A program made the translations under genes and the position numbers. Source: Micromussa lordhowensis (Eukaryota > Cnidaria > Anthozoa > Scleractinia > Lobophylliidae). From it: DNA of 64,000 nucleotides. Location of the stretch: NCBI GenBank assembly GCA_964020085.1, contig OZ026596.1, forward strand, positions 16,479,795 to 16,543,794. Direction: 5' to 3'. This document shows, in pieces, positions 1 to 11,800 of the stretch (the first letter of the stretch is position 1; each line of letters opens with the position of its first letter). The notes below the pieces were generated by a model, which ran no database searches, was not told the DNA's origin, and worked only from the letters and a program-made list of their open reading frames with translations.

Positions 1-1896
1 AGTACAAGGGAGCCGAAAAGACGATTAGTAGAAGGGAGCCGAAAAGACGATTAGTAGAAGGCAGGCGAAAAGGGGATTAGTAAAAGGGAGCCGAAAAGAC
101 GATTAGTAGAAGGGAGCTGAAAAGACGATTAGTAAAAGGGGGCCGCCGAAAAGACGATTAGTAGAAGGGAGCCGCCGAAAAGACGATTAGTAGAAGGGAG
201 CCGAAAAGACGATTAGTAAAAGGGAGCCGAAAAGACGATTAGTAGAAGGGAGGCGAAAAGACGATTAGTAGAAGGGAGGCGAAAAGGGGATTAGTAGAAG
301 GAAGCCGAAAAGACGATTAGTAGAAGAAAGCCGCCGAAAAGACGATTACTTGAAGGGAGCCGCCGAAAAGACGATTAGTAGAAGCGAGCGAACGAAAAGA
401 CGATTAGTAGAAGGGAGCCGCCGAAAAGACGATTAGTAGAAGGTTGCCGAAAAGACGATTAGTAGAAGGGAGGCAAAAAGGCGATTAGTAGAAGGGAGCC
501 GAAAACACGATTAGGAGAAGGGAGCCGCCGAAAAGACGATTAGTAGAAGGGAGCCGCCGAAAAGACGATTAGTAAAAGGGGGCCGCCGAAAAGACGATTA
601 GTAGAAGGGAGCCGCCGAAAAGACAATTAGTAGAAGGGAGCCGCCAAAAAGACGGTTAGTATAAGGGAGCCGCCGAAAAGACGATTAGTAGACGGGAGCC
701 GAAAAGTCGATTAGTACAAGGGGGCCGAAAAGACCATTAGTAGAAGGGAACCGAAGAGATGATTAGTAGAAGTGAGCCACCGAAAAGACGATTAGTAGAA
801 GCGAGCCAACGAAAAGACGATTAGTAGAAGGGAGCCGCCGAAAAGACGATTAGTAGAAGGGAGCCGCCAAAAAGACGATTAGTAGAAGGGAGCCGCAGAA
901 AAGACGATTAGTAGACGGGAGCCGAAAAGTCGATTAGTACAAGGGAGCCGAAAAGACCATTAGTAGAAAAGAGCCGACAAGACGATTAGTAGAAGGGAGC
1001 CGCCGAAAAGACGATTAGTAGAAGCGAGCCAACGAAAAGACGATTAGTAGAGCCGAAAAGACGATTAGTAAAAGGGGGCCGCGAACAGACGATTAGTAGA
1101 AGGGAGCCGCCGAAAAGACGATTAGTAGAAGGGAGCCGAAAAGACGATTAGTAAAAGGGAGCCGAAAAGACGATTAGTAGAAGGGAGGCGAAAAGGGGAT
1201 TAGTAGACGGAAGCCGAAAAGACGATTAGTAGAAGGGAGCCGCCGAAAAAACGATTAGTAGAAGGGAGCCGCCGAAAAGACGATTAGTAGAAGGGAGCCA
1301 ACGAAAAGACGATTAGTAGAAGGGAGCCGCCGAAAAGATGATTAGTAGAAGGGAGCCGCCGAAAAGACGATTAGTAGAAGGGAGCCGCCGAAAAGACGAT
1401 TAGTAGAAGGGAGCCGCGGAAAAGTCGATTAGTAGAAGGGAGCCGAAAAGTCGATTAGTACAAGGGAGCCGAAAAGTCGATGAGTGGAAGGGACCGGAAA
1501 AGTCCATTAGTAGAAGTGAGCCGAAAAGTCGATTAGTAGAAGTTAGCCAAAAAGTCGATTAGTAGAAGGGAGCCGCCGAAAAGACGATTAGTAGAAGGTT
1601 GCCGAAAAGACGATTAGTAGAAAGGAGGCGAAAAGGCGATTAGTAGAAGGGAGCCGAAAACACGATTAGGAGAAGGGAGCCGCCGAAAAGACAATTAGTA
1701 GAAGGGAGCCGCCGAAAAGACGATTAGTAAAAGGGGGCCGCCGAAAAGACGATTAGTAGAAGGGAGCCGCCGAAAAGACGATTAGTAAAAGGGAGCCGCC
1801 GAAAAGACAATTAGTAGAAGGGAGCCGCCAAAAAGACGATTAGTAGAAGGGAGCCGCCGAAAAGACGATTAGTAGAAGGGAGCCGAAAAGTCGATT
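1..1896. repeat. Domain A higher-order unit, internally deleted copy (1896 bp)
   Basis: The block opens with AGTACAAGGGAGCCGAAAAG, and the same order of variant monomers restarts at 1897, 8827 and 15488. Positions 1 to about 1240 follow the start of the 1897 unit at a fixed offset of 1896 bp; for example the GGCAGGCG variant at 60 recurs at 1956, and GAGCCGACAAG near 970 recurs near 2866. From about 1400 to 1896 the monomer order instead matches the end of the long unit near 8400-8826 (GCGGAAAAGTC, then AAGGTTGCCG, then AACACGATTAGGAG). The copy is therefore best read as a full unit that lost roughly 5 kb from its middle. The true left end may lie outside the window. Confidence 0.75.
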
Positions 1897-4800
1897 AGTA
1901 CAAGGGAGCCGAAAAGACGATTAGTAGAAGGGAGCCGAAAAGACGATTAGTAGAAGGCAGGCGAAAAGGGGATTAGTAAAAGGGAGCCGAAAAGACGATT
2001 AGTAGAAGGGAGCCGAAAAGACGATTAGTAAAAGGGGGCCGCCGAAAAGACGATTAGTAGAAGGGAGCCGCCGAAAAGACGATTAGTAGAAGGGAGCCGA
2101 AAAGACGATTAGTAAAAGGGAGCCGAAAAGACGATTAGTAGAAGGGAGGCGAAAAGACGATTAGTAGAAGGGAGGCGAAAAGGGGATTAGTAGAAGGAAG
2201 CCGAAAAGACGATTAGTAGAAGAAAGCCGCCGAAAAGACGATTAGTTGAAGGGAGCCGCCGAAAAGACGATTAGTAGAAGCGAGCGAACGAAAAGACGAT
2301 TAGTAGAAGGGAGCCGCCGAAAAGACGATTAGTAGAAGGTTGCCGAAAAGACGATTAGTAGAAGGGAGGCAAAAAGGCGATTAGTAGAAGGGAGCCGAAA
2401 ACACGATTAGGAGAAGGGAGCCGCCGAAAAGACGATTAGTAGAAGGGAGCCGCCGAAAAGACGATTAGTAAAAGGGGGCCGCCGAAAAGACGATTAGTAG
2501 AAGGGAGCCGCCGAAAAGACAATTAGTAGAAGGGAGCCGCCAAAAAGACGGTTAGTATAAGGGAGCCGCCGAAAAGACGATTAGTAGACGGGAGCCGAAA
2601 AGTCGATTAGTACAAGGGGGCCGAAAAGACCATTAGTAGAAGGGAACCGAAGAGATGATTAGTAGAAGGGAGCCACCGAAAAGACGATTAGTAGAAGCGA
2701 GCCAACGAAAAGACGATTAGTAGAAGGGAGCCGCCGAAAAGACGATTAGTAGAAGGGAGCCGCCAAAAAGACGATTAGTAGAAGGGAGCCGCAGAAAAGA
2801 CGATTAGTAGACGGGAGCCGAAAAGTCGATTAGTACAAGGGAGCCGAAAAGACCATTAGTAGAAAAGAGCCGACAAGACGATTAGTAGAAGGGAGCCGCC
2901 GAAAAGACGATTAGTAGAAGCGAGCCAACGAAAAGACGATTAGTAGAGCCGAAAAGACGATTAGTAAAAGGGGGCCGCGAACAGACGATTAGTAGAAGGG
3001 AGCCGCCGAAAAGACGATTAGTAGAAGGGAGCCGAAAAGACGATTAGTAAAAGGGAGCCGAAAAGACGATTAGTAGAAGGGAGGCGAAAAGGGGATTAGT
3101 AGAAGGAAGCCGAAAAGACGATTAGTAGAAGGAAGCCGCCGAAAAGACGATTAGTAGAAGGGAGCCGCCGAAAAGACGATTAGTAGAAGCGAGCGACCGA
3201 AAAGACGATTAGTAGAAGGGAGCCGCCGAAAAGACGATTAGTAGAAGGTTGCCGAAAAGACGATTAGTAGAAGGGAGGCGAAAAGGCGATTACTAGAAGG
3301 GAGCCGAAAACACGATTAGGAGGAGGGAGCCGCCGAAAAGACGATTAGTAGAAGGGAGCAGCCGAAAAGACGATTAGTAAAAGGGGGCCGCCGAAAAGTA
3401 GAAGGGAGCCGAAAACACGATTAGGAGAAGGGAGCCGCCGAAAAGACGATTAGTAGAAGGGAGCCGCCGAAAAGACGATTAGTAAAAGGGGGCCGCCGAA
3501 AAGACGATTAGTAGAAGGGAGCCGCGGAAGAGACGATTAGTAGAAGGGAGCCGCCGAAGAGACGATTAGTAGAAGGGAGCCGCCGAAAAGACGACTAGTA
3601 GAAGGGAGCCACCGAAAAAACGATTAGTAGAAGGGAGCCGCCGAAAACACTGTTAGTACAAGGGAGCCGCCGAAAAGACAATTACTAGAAGGGAGCCACC
3701 GAAAAGACGATTGGAAGAAGAGAGCCGCCGAAAAGCCGATAAGTAGAAGGAAGCCGCCGAAAAGACGATTAGTAGAAGGGAGCTGCCGAAAAGACGATTA
3801 GTAGAAGGGAGCCGAAAAGACGATTAGTAAAAGGGAGCCGAAAAGACGATTAGTAGAAGGGAGGCGAAAAGGGGATTAGTAGAAGGAAGCCGAAAAGACG
3901 ATAAGTAGAAGGGAGCCGCCGAAAAGACGATTAGTAGAAGGGAGCCGCCGAAAAGACGATTAGTAGAAGCGAGCCAACGAAAAGACGATTAGTAGAAGGG
4001 AGCCGCCAAAAAGACGATTAGTAGAAGGTTGCCGAAAAGACGATTAGTAGAAGGGAGCCGAAAACACGATTAGGAGAAGGGAGCCGCCGAAAAGACGATT
4101 AGTAGAAGGGAGCCGCCGAAAAGACGATTAGTAAAAGGGGGCCGCCGAAAAGACGATTAGTAGAAGGGAGCCGCCGAAAAGACAATTAGTAGAAGGGAGC
4201 CGCCAAAAAGACGATTAGTAGAAGGGAGCCGCCGAAAAGACGATTAGTAGACGGGAGCCAAAAAGTCGATTAGTACAAGGGAGCCGAAAAGACCATTAGT
4301 AGAAGGGAGCCGCCGAAAAGACGATTAGTAGAAGCGAGCCAACGAAAAGACGATTAGTAGAAGGGAGCCGCCGGAAAGACGATTAGTAGAAGGGAGCCGC
4401 CAAAAAGACGATTAGTAGAAGGGAGCCGCCGAAAAGACGATTAGTAGACGGGAGCCGAAAAGTCGATTAGTACAAGGGAGCCGAAAAGACCATTAGTAGA
4501 AGGGAGCCGAAAAGACGATTAGTTGAAGGGAGCCGCCGAAAAGACGATTAGTAGAAGCGAGCCAACGAAAAGACGATTAGTAGAAGGGAGCCGCCGAAAA
4601 GACAATTAGTAGAAGGAAGCCGCCAAAAAGACGATTAGTAGAAGGGAGCCGCCGAAAAGACGATTAGTAGAAGGGAGCCGCGGAAAAGTCGATTAGTAGA
4701 AGGGAGCCGAAAAGTCGATTAGTACAAAGGAGCCGAAAAGTCGATGAGTGGAAAGGACCGGAAAAGTCCATTAGTAGAAGTGAGCCGAAAAGTCGATTAG

Positions 4801-7800
4801 TAGAAGTTAGCCAAAAAGTCGATTGATAGATGTTCGCCGAAAAGTCGATTAGTAGAAGTTAGCCGAAAAGCCGATTAGTAGAAGTTAGCCGAAAAGTCCA
4901 TTAGTAGAAGGGAGCCGAAAAGTCGATTAGTAGAAGTTAGCCAAAAAGTCGATTAGTAGAAGGGAGCCGCGGAAAAGTCAATTAGTAGAAGGGAGCCGAA
5001 AAGTCGATTAGTACAAGGGAGCCGAAAAGTCGATGAGTGGAAGGGACCGGAAAAGGCCATTAGTAGAATTGAGCCGAAAAGTCGATTAGTAGAAGTTAGC
5101 CAAAAAGTCGATTAGTAGAAGGGAGCCGCCGAAAAGACGATTAGTAGAAGGTTGCCGAAAAGACGATTAGTAGAAGGGAGGCGAAAAGGCGATTAGTAGA
5201 AGGGAGCCGAAAACACGATTAGGAGAAGGGAGCCGCCGAACACACGATTAGTAGAAGGGAGCCGCCGAAAAGACGATTAGCAAAAGGGAGCCGAAAAGAC
5301 AATGAGTAGAAGGGAGCCGCCGAAAAGACGATTAGTAAAAGGGGGCCGCCGAAAAGACAATTAGTAGAAGGGAGCCGCCAAAAAGACGATTAGTAGAAGG
5401 GAGCCGCCGAAAAGACGATTAGTAGAAGGGAGCCGAAAAGTCGATTAGTACAAGGGAGCCGAAAAGACGATTAGTAGAAGGGAGCCGAAAAGACGATTAG
5501 TAGAAGGGAGGCGAAAAGGGGATTAGTAAAAGGGAGCCGAAAAGACGATTAGTAGAAGGGAGCTGAAAAGACGATTAGTAAAAGGGGGCGGCCGAAAAGA
5601 CGATTAGTAGAAGGGAGCCGCCGAAAAGACGATTAGTAGAAGGGAGCCGAAAAGACGATTAGTAAAAGGGAGCCGAAAAGACTATTAGTAGAAGGGAGCC
5701 GAAAAGACGATTAGTAGAAGGGAGCCGAAAAGGGGATTAGTAGAAGGAAGCCGAAAAGACGATTAGTAGAAGGGAGCCGCCGAAAAGACGATTGGTAGAA
5801 GGGAGCCGCCGAAAAGACGATTAGTAGAAGGGAGCCAACGAAAAGACGATTAGTAGAAGGGAGCCGCCGAAAAGACGATTAGTAGAAGGGAGCCGCCGAA
5901 AAGACGATTAGTAGAAGGGAGCCGCCGAAAAGAGGATTAGTAGAAGGGAGCCGCGGAAAAGTCGATTAGTACAAGGGAGCCGAAAAGTCGATGAGTGGAA
6001 GGGACCAGAAAAGTCCATTAGTAGAAGTGAGCCGAAAAGTCGATTAGTAGAAGTTAGCCAAAAGTCGATTAGTAGATGTTCGCCGAAAAGTCGATTAGTA
6101 GAAGTTAGCCGAAAAGCCGATTAGTAGAAGTTAGCCGAAAAGTCCATTAGTAGAAGGGAGTCGAAAAGTCGATTAGTAGAAGTTAGCCAAAAAGTCGATT
6201 AGTAGAAGGGAGCCAAAAACTAGATTAGTAGAAGGGAGCCGAAAAGTCGATTAGTAGAAGGGAGCCGAAAAGTCGATTAGTAGAAGGGAGCCGAAAAGTT
6301 GATTAGTAAAAGGGAGCCGAAAAGTCGATTAGTAGAAGGGAGCCGAAAAGACGATTAGGAGAAGGGAGCCGAAAAGACGATTAGTAGAAGGTAGCCGAAA
6401 AGACGATTAGTAGAAGGGAGCCGAAAAGACGATTAGTAGAAGGGAGCCGCAAAGACGATTAGTAGAAGGGAGCCGGCAAGACGATGAGTAGAAGGTAGCC
6501 GAACACACAATTAGGAGAAGGGAGACGAAAAGACGATTAGTAGAAGTTAGCCGAAAAGACAATTAGTAGAAGGGAGCCGAGGAACCGATTAGTAGAAGGG
6601 AGCCGCTGAAGAGACGATTAGTAGAAGGGAGCCGCCGAAAAGACGATTAGTAGAAGGGAGCCGAAAAAATGATTAGTAGAAGGGAGGCAAAAAGGCGATT
6701 AGTAGAAGGGAGCCAAAACACGATTAGTAGAAGGGAGCCGCGGAAAAGACGATTAGTAAAAAGGGAGCCGCTGAGAAGACACTTAGTAGAAGGGAGCCGC
6801 CAAAAAGACGATTAGTAGAAGGGAGCCTAAAAGACGATTAGTAAAAGGGAGCCGAAAAGACGATTAGTAGAAGGGAGCCGAAAAGACGATTAGTAGAAGG
6901 GAGGCGAAAACGGGATTACTAGAAGGAAGCCGAAAAGACGATTAGTAGAAGGGAGCCGCCGAAAAGACGATTAGTAGAAGGGAGCCGCCGAAAAGACGAT
7001 TAGTAGAAGGGAGCCAAAAAAATGATTAGTAGAAGGGAGGCGAAAAGGCGATTAGTAGAAGGGAGCCGCCGAAAAGACGATTAGTAGAAGGGAGCCGAAA
7101 AAATGATTAGTAGAAGGGAGGCGAAAAGGCGATTAGTAGAAAAGAGCCAAAAACACGATAAGTAGAAGGGAGCCGCCGAAAAGACGATTAGTAAAAAGGG
7201 AGCCGCCGAGAAGACAATTAGTAGAAGGGAGCCGCCGAAAAGACGATTAGTAGAAGGGAGCCGAAAAAAAGATTAGTAGAAGGGAGGCGAAAAGGCGATT
7301 AGTAGAAGGGAGCCAAAAACACGATTAGTAGAAGGGAGCCGCCGAAAAGACGATTAGTAAAAAGGGAGCCGCCGAGAAGTCAATTAGTAGAAGGGAGCCG
7401 CCAAAAAGACGATTAGTAGAAGGGAGCCGAAAAGACGATTAGTAAAAGGGAGCGGAAAAGACGATTAGTAGAAGGGAGCCGAAAAGACGATTAGTAGAAG
7501 GGAGGCGAAAAGGGGATTAGTAGAAGGAAGCCGAAAAGACGATTAGTAGAAGGGAGCCGCCGAAAAGTCGATTAGTAGAAGGGAGCCGAAAAGTCGATTA
7601 GTAGAAGGGAGCCGAAAAGTCGATTAGTAGAAGTTAGCCGAAAAGTCGATTAGTAGAAGGGAGCCGAAAAGACGATTAGGAGAAGAGAGCCGAAAAGACG
7701 ATTAGTAGAAGGTAGCCGAAAAGACGATTAGTAGAAGGGAGCCGAAAAGACGATTAGTACAAGAATGCCGCAAAGACGATTAGTAGAAGGGAGCTGCAAA

Positions 7801-8826
7801 GACGATTAGTAGAAGGTAGCCGAAAACACAATTAGTAGAAGGGAGCCGAAAAGACGATTAGTAGAAGTTAGCCCAAAAGACGATTAGTAGAAGGGAGCTG
7901 AGAAACCGATTAGTAGAACGGAGCCGCCGAAGAGACGATTAGTAGAAGGGAGCCGCCGAAAAGACGATTAGTAGAAGGGAGCCGGAAAAACGATTAGTAG
8001 AAGGGAGGCGAAAAGGGGATTAGTAGAAGGGAGCCGCCGAAAAGACGATAAGTAAAAGGGAGCCGCCGAAAAGACAATTAGTAGAAGGGAGCCGAAAAGA
8101 CGATTAGTAAAAGGGAGCCGAAAACACGATTAGTGGAAGGGAGCCGAAAAGACGATTAGTAGAAGGGAGGCGAAAAGGGGATTAGTAGAAGGAAGCCGAA
8201 AATACGATTAGTAGAAGGGAGCCGCCGAAAAGACGATTAGTAGAAGGGAGCCGCCGAAAAGACGATTAGTAGAAGGGAGCCAACGAAAAGACGATTAGTA
8301 GAAGGGAGCCGCCGAAAAGACGATTAGTAGAAGGGAGCCGCCGAAAACACGATTAGTAGAAGGGAGCCGCCGAAAAGACGATTAGTAGAAGGGAGCCGCG
8401 GAAAAGTCGATTAGTAGAAGGGAGCCGAAAAGTCGATTAGTACAAGGGAGCCGAAAAGTCGATTAGTAGAAGTTAGCCAAAAAGTCGATTAGTAGAAGGG
8501 AGCCGCCGAAAAGTCGATTAGTAGAAGGTTGCCGAAAAGACGATTAGTAGAAGGGAGGCGAAAAGGCGATTAGTAGAAGGGAGCCGAAAACACGATTAGG
8601 AGAAGGGAGCCGCCGAAAAGACAATTAGTAGAAGGGAGCCGCCGAAAAGACGATTAGTAAAAGGGGGCCGCCGAAAAGACGATTAGTAGAAGGGAGCCGC
8701 CGAAAAGACGATTAGTAAAAGGGAGCCGCCGAAAAGACAATTAGTAGAAGGGAGCCGCCAAAAAGACGATTAGTAGAAGGGAGCCGCCGAAAAGACGATT
8801 AGTAGAAGGGAGCCGAAAAGTCGATT
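1897..8826. repeat. Domain A higher-order unit, full copy (6930 bp)
   Basis: Full-length higher-order unit. From about 3050 onward it aligns to the next unit at a constant offset of 6661 bp. Checked anchors are the CACTGTTAGTACAAG variant near 3648 and 10309, GAGGCGAAAACGGGATTAC at 6901 and 13562, and ACGATAAGTAAAAG near 8046 and 14707. Before about 3050 the offset to the next unit is 6930, because that unit has lost 269 bp. It contains the truncated monomer GCCGAAAAGTAGAAG near 3391, which is shared with later units. It also holds a stretch at about 7560-7930 made of GTCGATT/GACGATT 26-mers that resemble domain B. Confidence 0.85.
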
Positions 8827-11800
8827 AGTACAAGGGAGCCGAAAAGACGATTAGTAGAAGGGAGCCGAAAAGACGATTAGTAGAAGGGAGGCGAAAAGGG
8901 GATTAGTAAAAGGGAGCCGAAAAGACGATTAGTAGAAGGGAGCCGAAAAGACGATTAGTAAAAGGGGGCCGCCGAAAAGACGATTAGTAGAAGGGAGCCG
9001 CCGAAAAGACGATTAGTAGAAGGGAGCCGAAAAGACGATTAGTAAAACGGAGCCGAAAAGACGATTAGTAGAAGGGAGCCGAAAAGACGATTAGTAGAAG
9101 GGAGGCGAAAAGGGGATTAGTAGAAGGAAGCCGAAAAGACGATTAGTAGAAGGAAGCCGCCGAAAAGACGATTAGTTGAAGGGATCCGCCGAAAAGACGA
9201 TTAGTAGAAGCGAGCGAACGAAAAGACGATTAGTAGAAGGGAGCCGCCGAAAAGACGATTAGTAGAAGGTTGCCGAAAAGACGATTAGTAGAAGGGAGGC
9301 AAAAAGGCGATTAGTAGAAGGGAGCCGAAAACACGATTAGGAGAAGGGAGCCGCCGAAAAGACGATTAGTAGAAGGGAGCCGCCGAAAAGACGATTAGTA
9401 AAAGGGGGCCGCCGAAAAGACGATTAGTAGAAGGGAGCCGCCGAAGAGACAATTAGTAGAAGGGAGCCACCAAAAAGACGGTTAGTAGAAGGGAGCCGCC
9501 GAAAAGACGATTAGTAGACGGGAGCCGAAAAGTCGATTAGTACAAGGGGGCCGAAAAGACCATTAGTAGAAGGGAACCGAAGAGATGATTAGTAGAAGGG
9601 AGCCACCGAAAAGACGATTAGTAGAAGCGAGCCAACGAAAAGACGATTAGTAGAAGGGAGCCGCCGAAAAGACGATTAGTAGAAGGGAGCCGCCAAAAAG
9701 ACGATTAGTAAAAGGGAGCCGAAAAGACGATTAGTAGAAGGGAGGCGAAAAGGGGATTAGTAGAAGGAAGCCGAAAAGACGATTAGTAGAAGGAAGCCGC
9801 CGAAAAGACGATTAGTAGAAGGGAGCCGCCGAAAAGACGATTAGTAGAAGCGAGCGACCGAAAAGACGATTAGTAGAAGGGAGCCGCCGAAAAGACGATT
9901 AGTAGAAGGTTGCCGAAAAGACGATTAGTAGAAGGGAGGCGAAAAGGCGATTACTAGAAGGGAGCCGAAAACACGATTAGGAGGAGGGAGCCGCCGAAAA
10001 GACGATTAGTAGAAGGGAGCAGCCGAAAAGACGATTAGTAAAAGGGGGCCGCCGAAAAGTAGAAGGGAGCCGAAAACACGATTAGGAGAAGGGAGCCGCC
10101 GAAAAGACGATTAGTAGAAGGGAGCCGCCGAAAAGACGATTAGTAAAAGGGGGCCGCCGAAAAGACGATTAGTAGAAGGGAGCCGCGGAAGAGACGATTA
10201 GTAGAAGGGAGCCGCCGAAGAGACGATTAGTAGAAGGGAGCCGCCGAAAAGACGACTAGTAGAAGGGAGCCACCGAAAAAACGATTAGTAGAAGGGAGCC
10301 GCCGAAAACACTGTTAGTACAAGGGAGCCGCCGAAAAGACAATTACTAGAAGGGAGCCACCGAAAAGACGATTGGAAGAAGAGAGCCGCCGAAAAGCCGA
10401 TAAGTAGAAGGAAGCCGCCGAAAAGACGATTAGTAGAAGGGAGCTGCCGAAAAGACGATTAGTAGAAGGGAGCCGAAAAGACGATTAGTAAAAGGGAGCC
10501 GAAAAGACGATTAGTAGAAGGGAGGCGAAAAGGGGATTAGTAGAAGGAAGCCGAAAAGACGATAAGTAGAAGGGAGCCGCCGAAAAGACGATTAGTAGAA
10601 GGGAGCCGCCGAAAAGACGATTAGTAGAAGCGAGCCAACGAAAAGACGATTAGTAGAAGGGAGCCGCCAAAAAGACGATTAGTAGAAGGTTGCCGAAAAG
10701 ACGATTAGTAGAAGGGAGCCGAAAACACGATTAGGAGAAGGGAGCCGCCGAAAAGACGATTAGTAGAAGGGAGCCGCCGAAAAGACGATTAGTAAAAGGG
10801 GGCCGCCGAAAAGACGATTAGTAGAAGGGAGCCGCCGAAAAGACAATTAGTAGAAGGGAGCCGCCAAAAAGACGATTAGTAGAAGGGAGCCGCCGAAAAG
10901 ACGATTAGTAGACGGGAGCCAAAAAGTCGATTAGTACAAGGGAGCCGAAAAGACCATTAGTAGAAGGGAGCCGCCGAAAAGACGATTAGTAGAAGCGAGC
11001 CAACGAAAAGACGATTAGTAGAAGGGAGCCGCCGGAAAGACGATTAGTAGAAGGGAGCCGCCAAAAAGACGATTAGTAGAAGGGAGCCGCCGAAAAGACG
11101 ATTAGTAGACGGGAGCCGAAAAGTCGATTAGTACAAGGGAGCCGAAAAGACCATTAGTAGAAGGGAGCCGAAAAGACGATTAGTTGAAGGGAGCCGCCGA
11201 AAAGACGATTAGTAGAAGCGAGCCAACGAAAAGACGATTAGTAGAAGGGAGCCGCCGAAAAGACAATTAGTAGAAGGAAGCCGCCAAAAAGACGATTAGT
11301 AGAAGGGAGCCGCCGAAAAGACGATTAGTAGAAGGGAGCCGCGGAAAAGTCGATTAGTAGAAGGGAGCCGAAAAGTCGATTAGTACAAAGGAGCCGAAAA
11401 GTCGATGAGTGGAAAGGACCGGAAAAGTCCATTAGTAGAAGTGAGCCGAAAAGTCGATTAGTAGAAGTTAGCCAAAAAGTCGATTGATAGATGTTCGCCG
11501 AAAAGTCGATTAGTAGAAGTTAGCCGAAAAGCCGATTAGTAGAAGTTAGCCGAAAAGTCCATTAGTAGAAGGGAGCCGAAAAGTCGATTAGTAGAAGTTA
11601 GCCAAAAAGTCGATTAGTAGAAGGGAGCCGCGGAAAAGTCAATTAGTAGAAGGGAGCCGAAAAGTCGATTAGTACAAGGGAGCCGAAAAGTCGATGAGTG
11701 GAAGGGACCGGAAAAGTCCATTAGTAGAATTGAGCCGAAAAGTCGATTAGTAGAAGTTAGCCAAAAAGTCGATTAGTAGAAGGGAGCCGCCGAAAAGACG

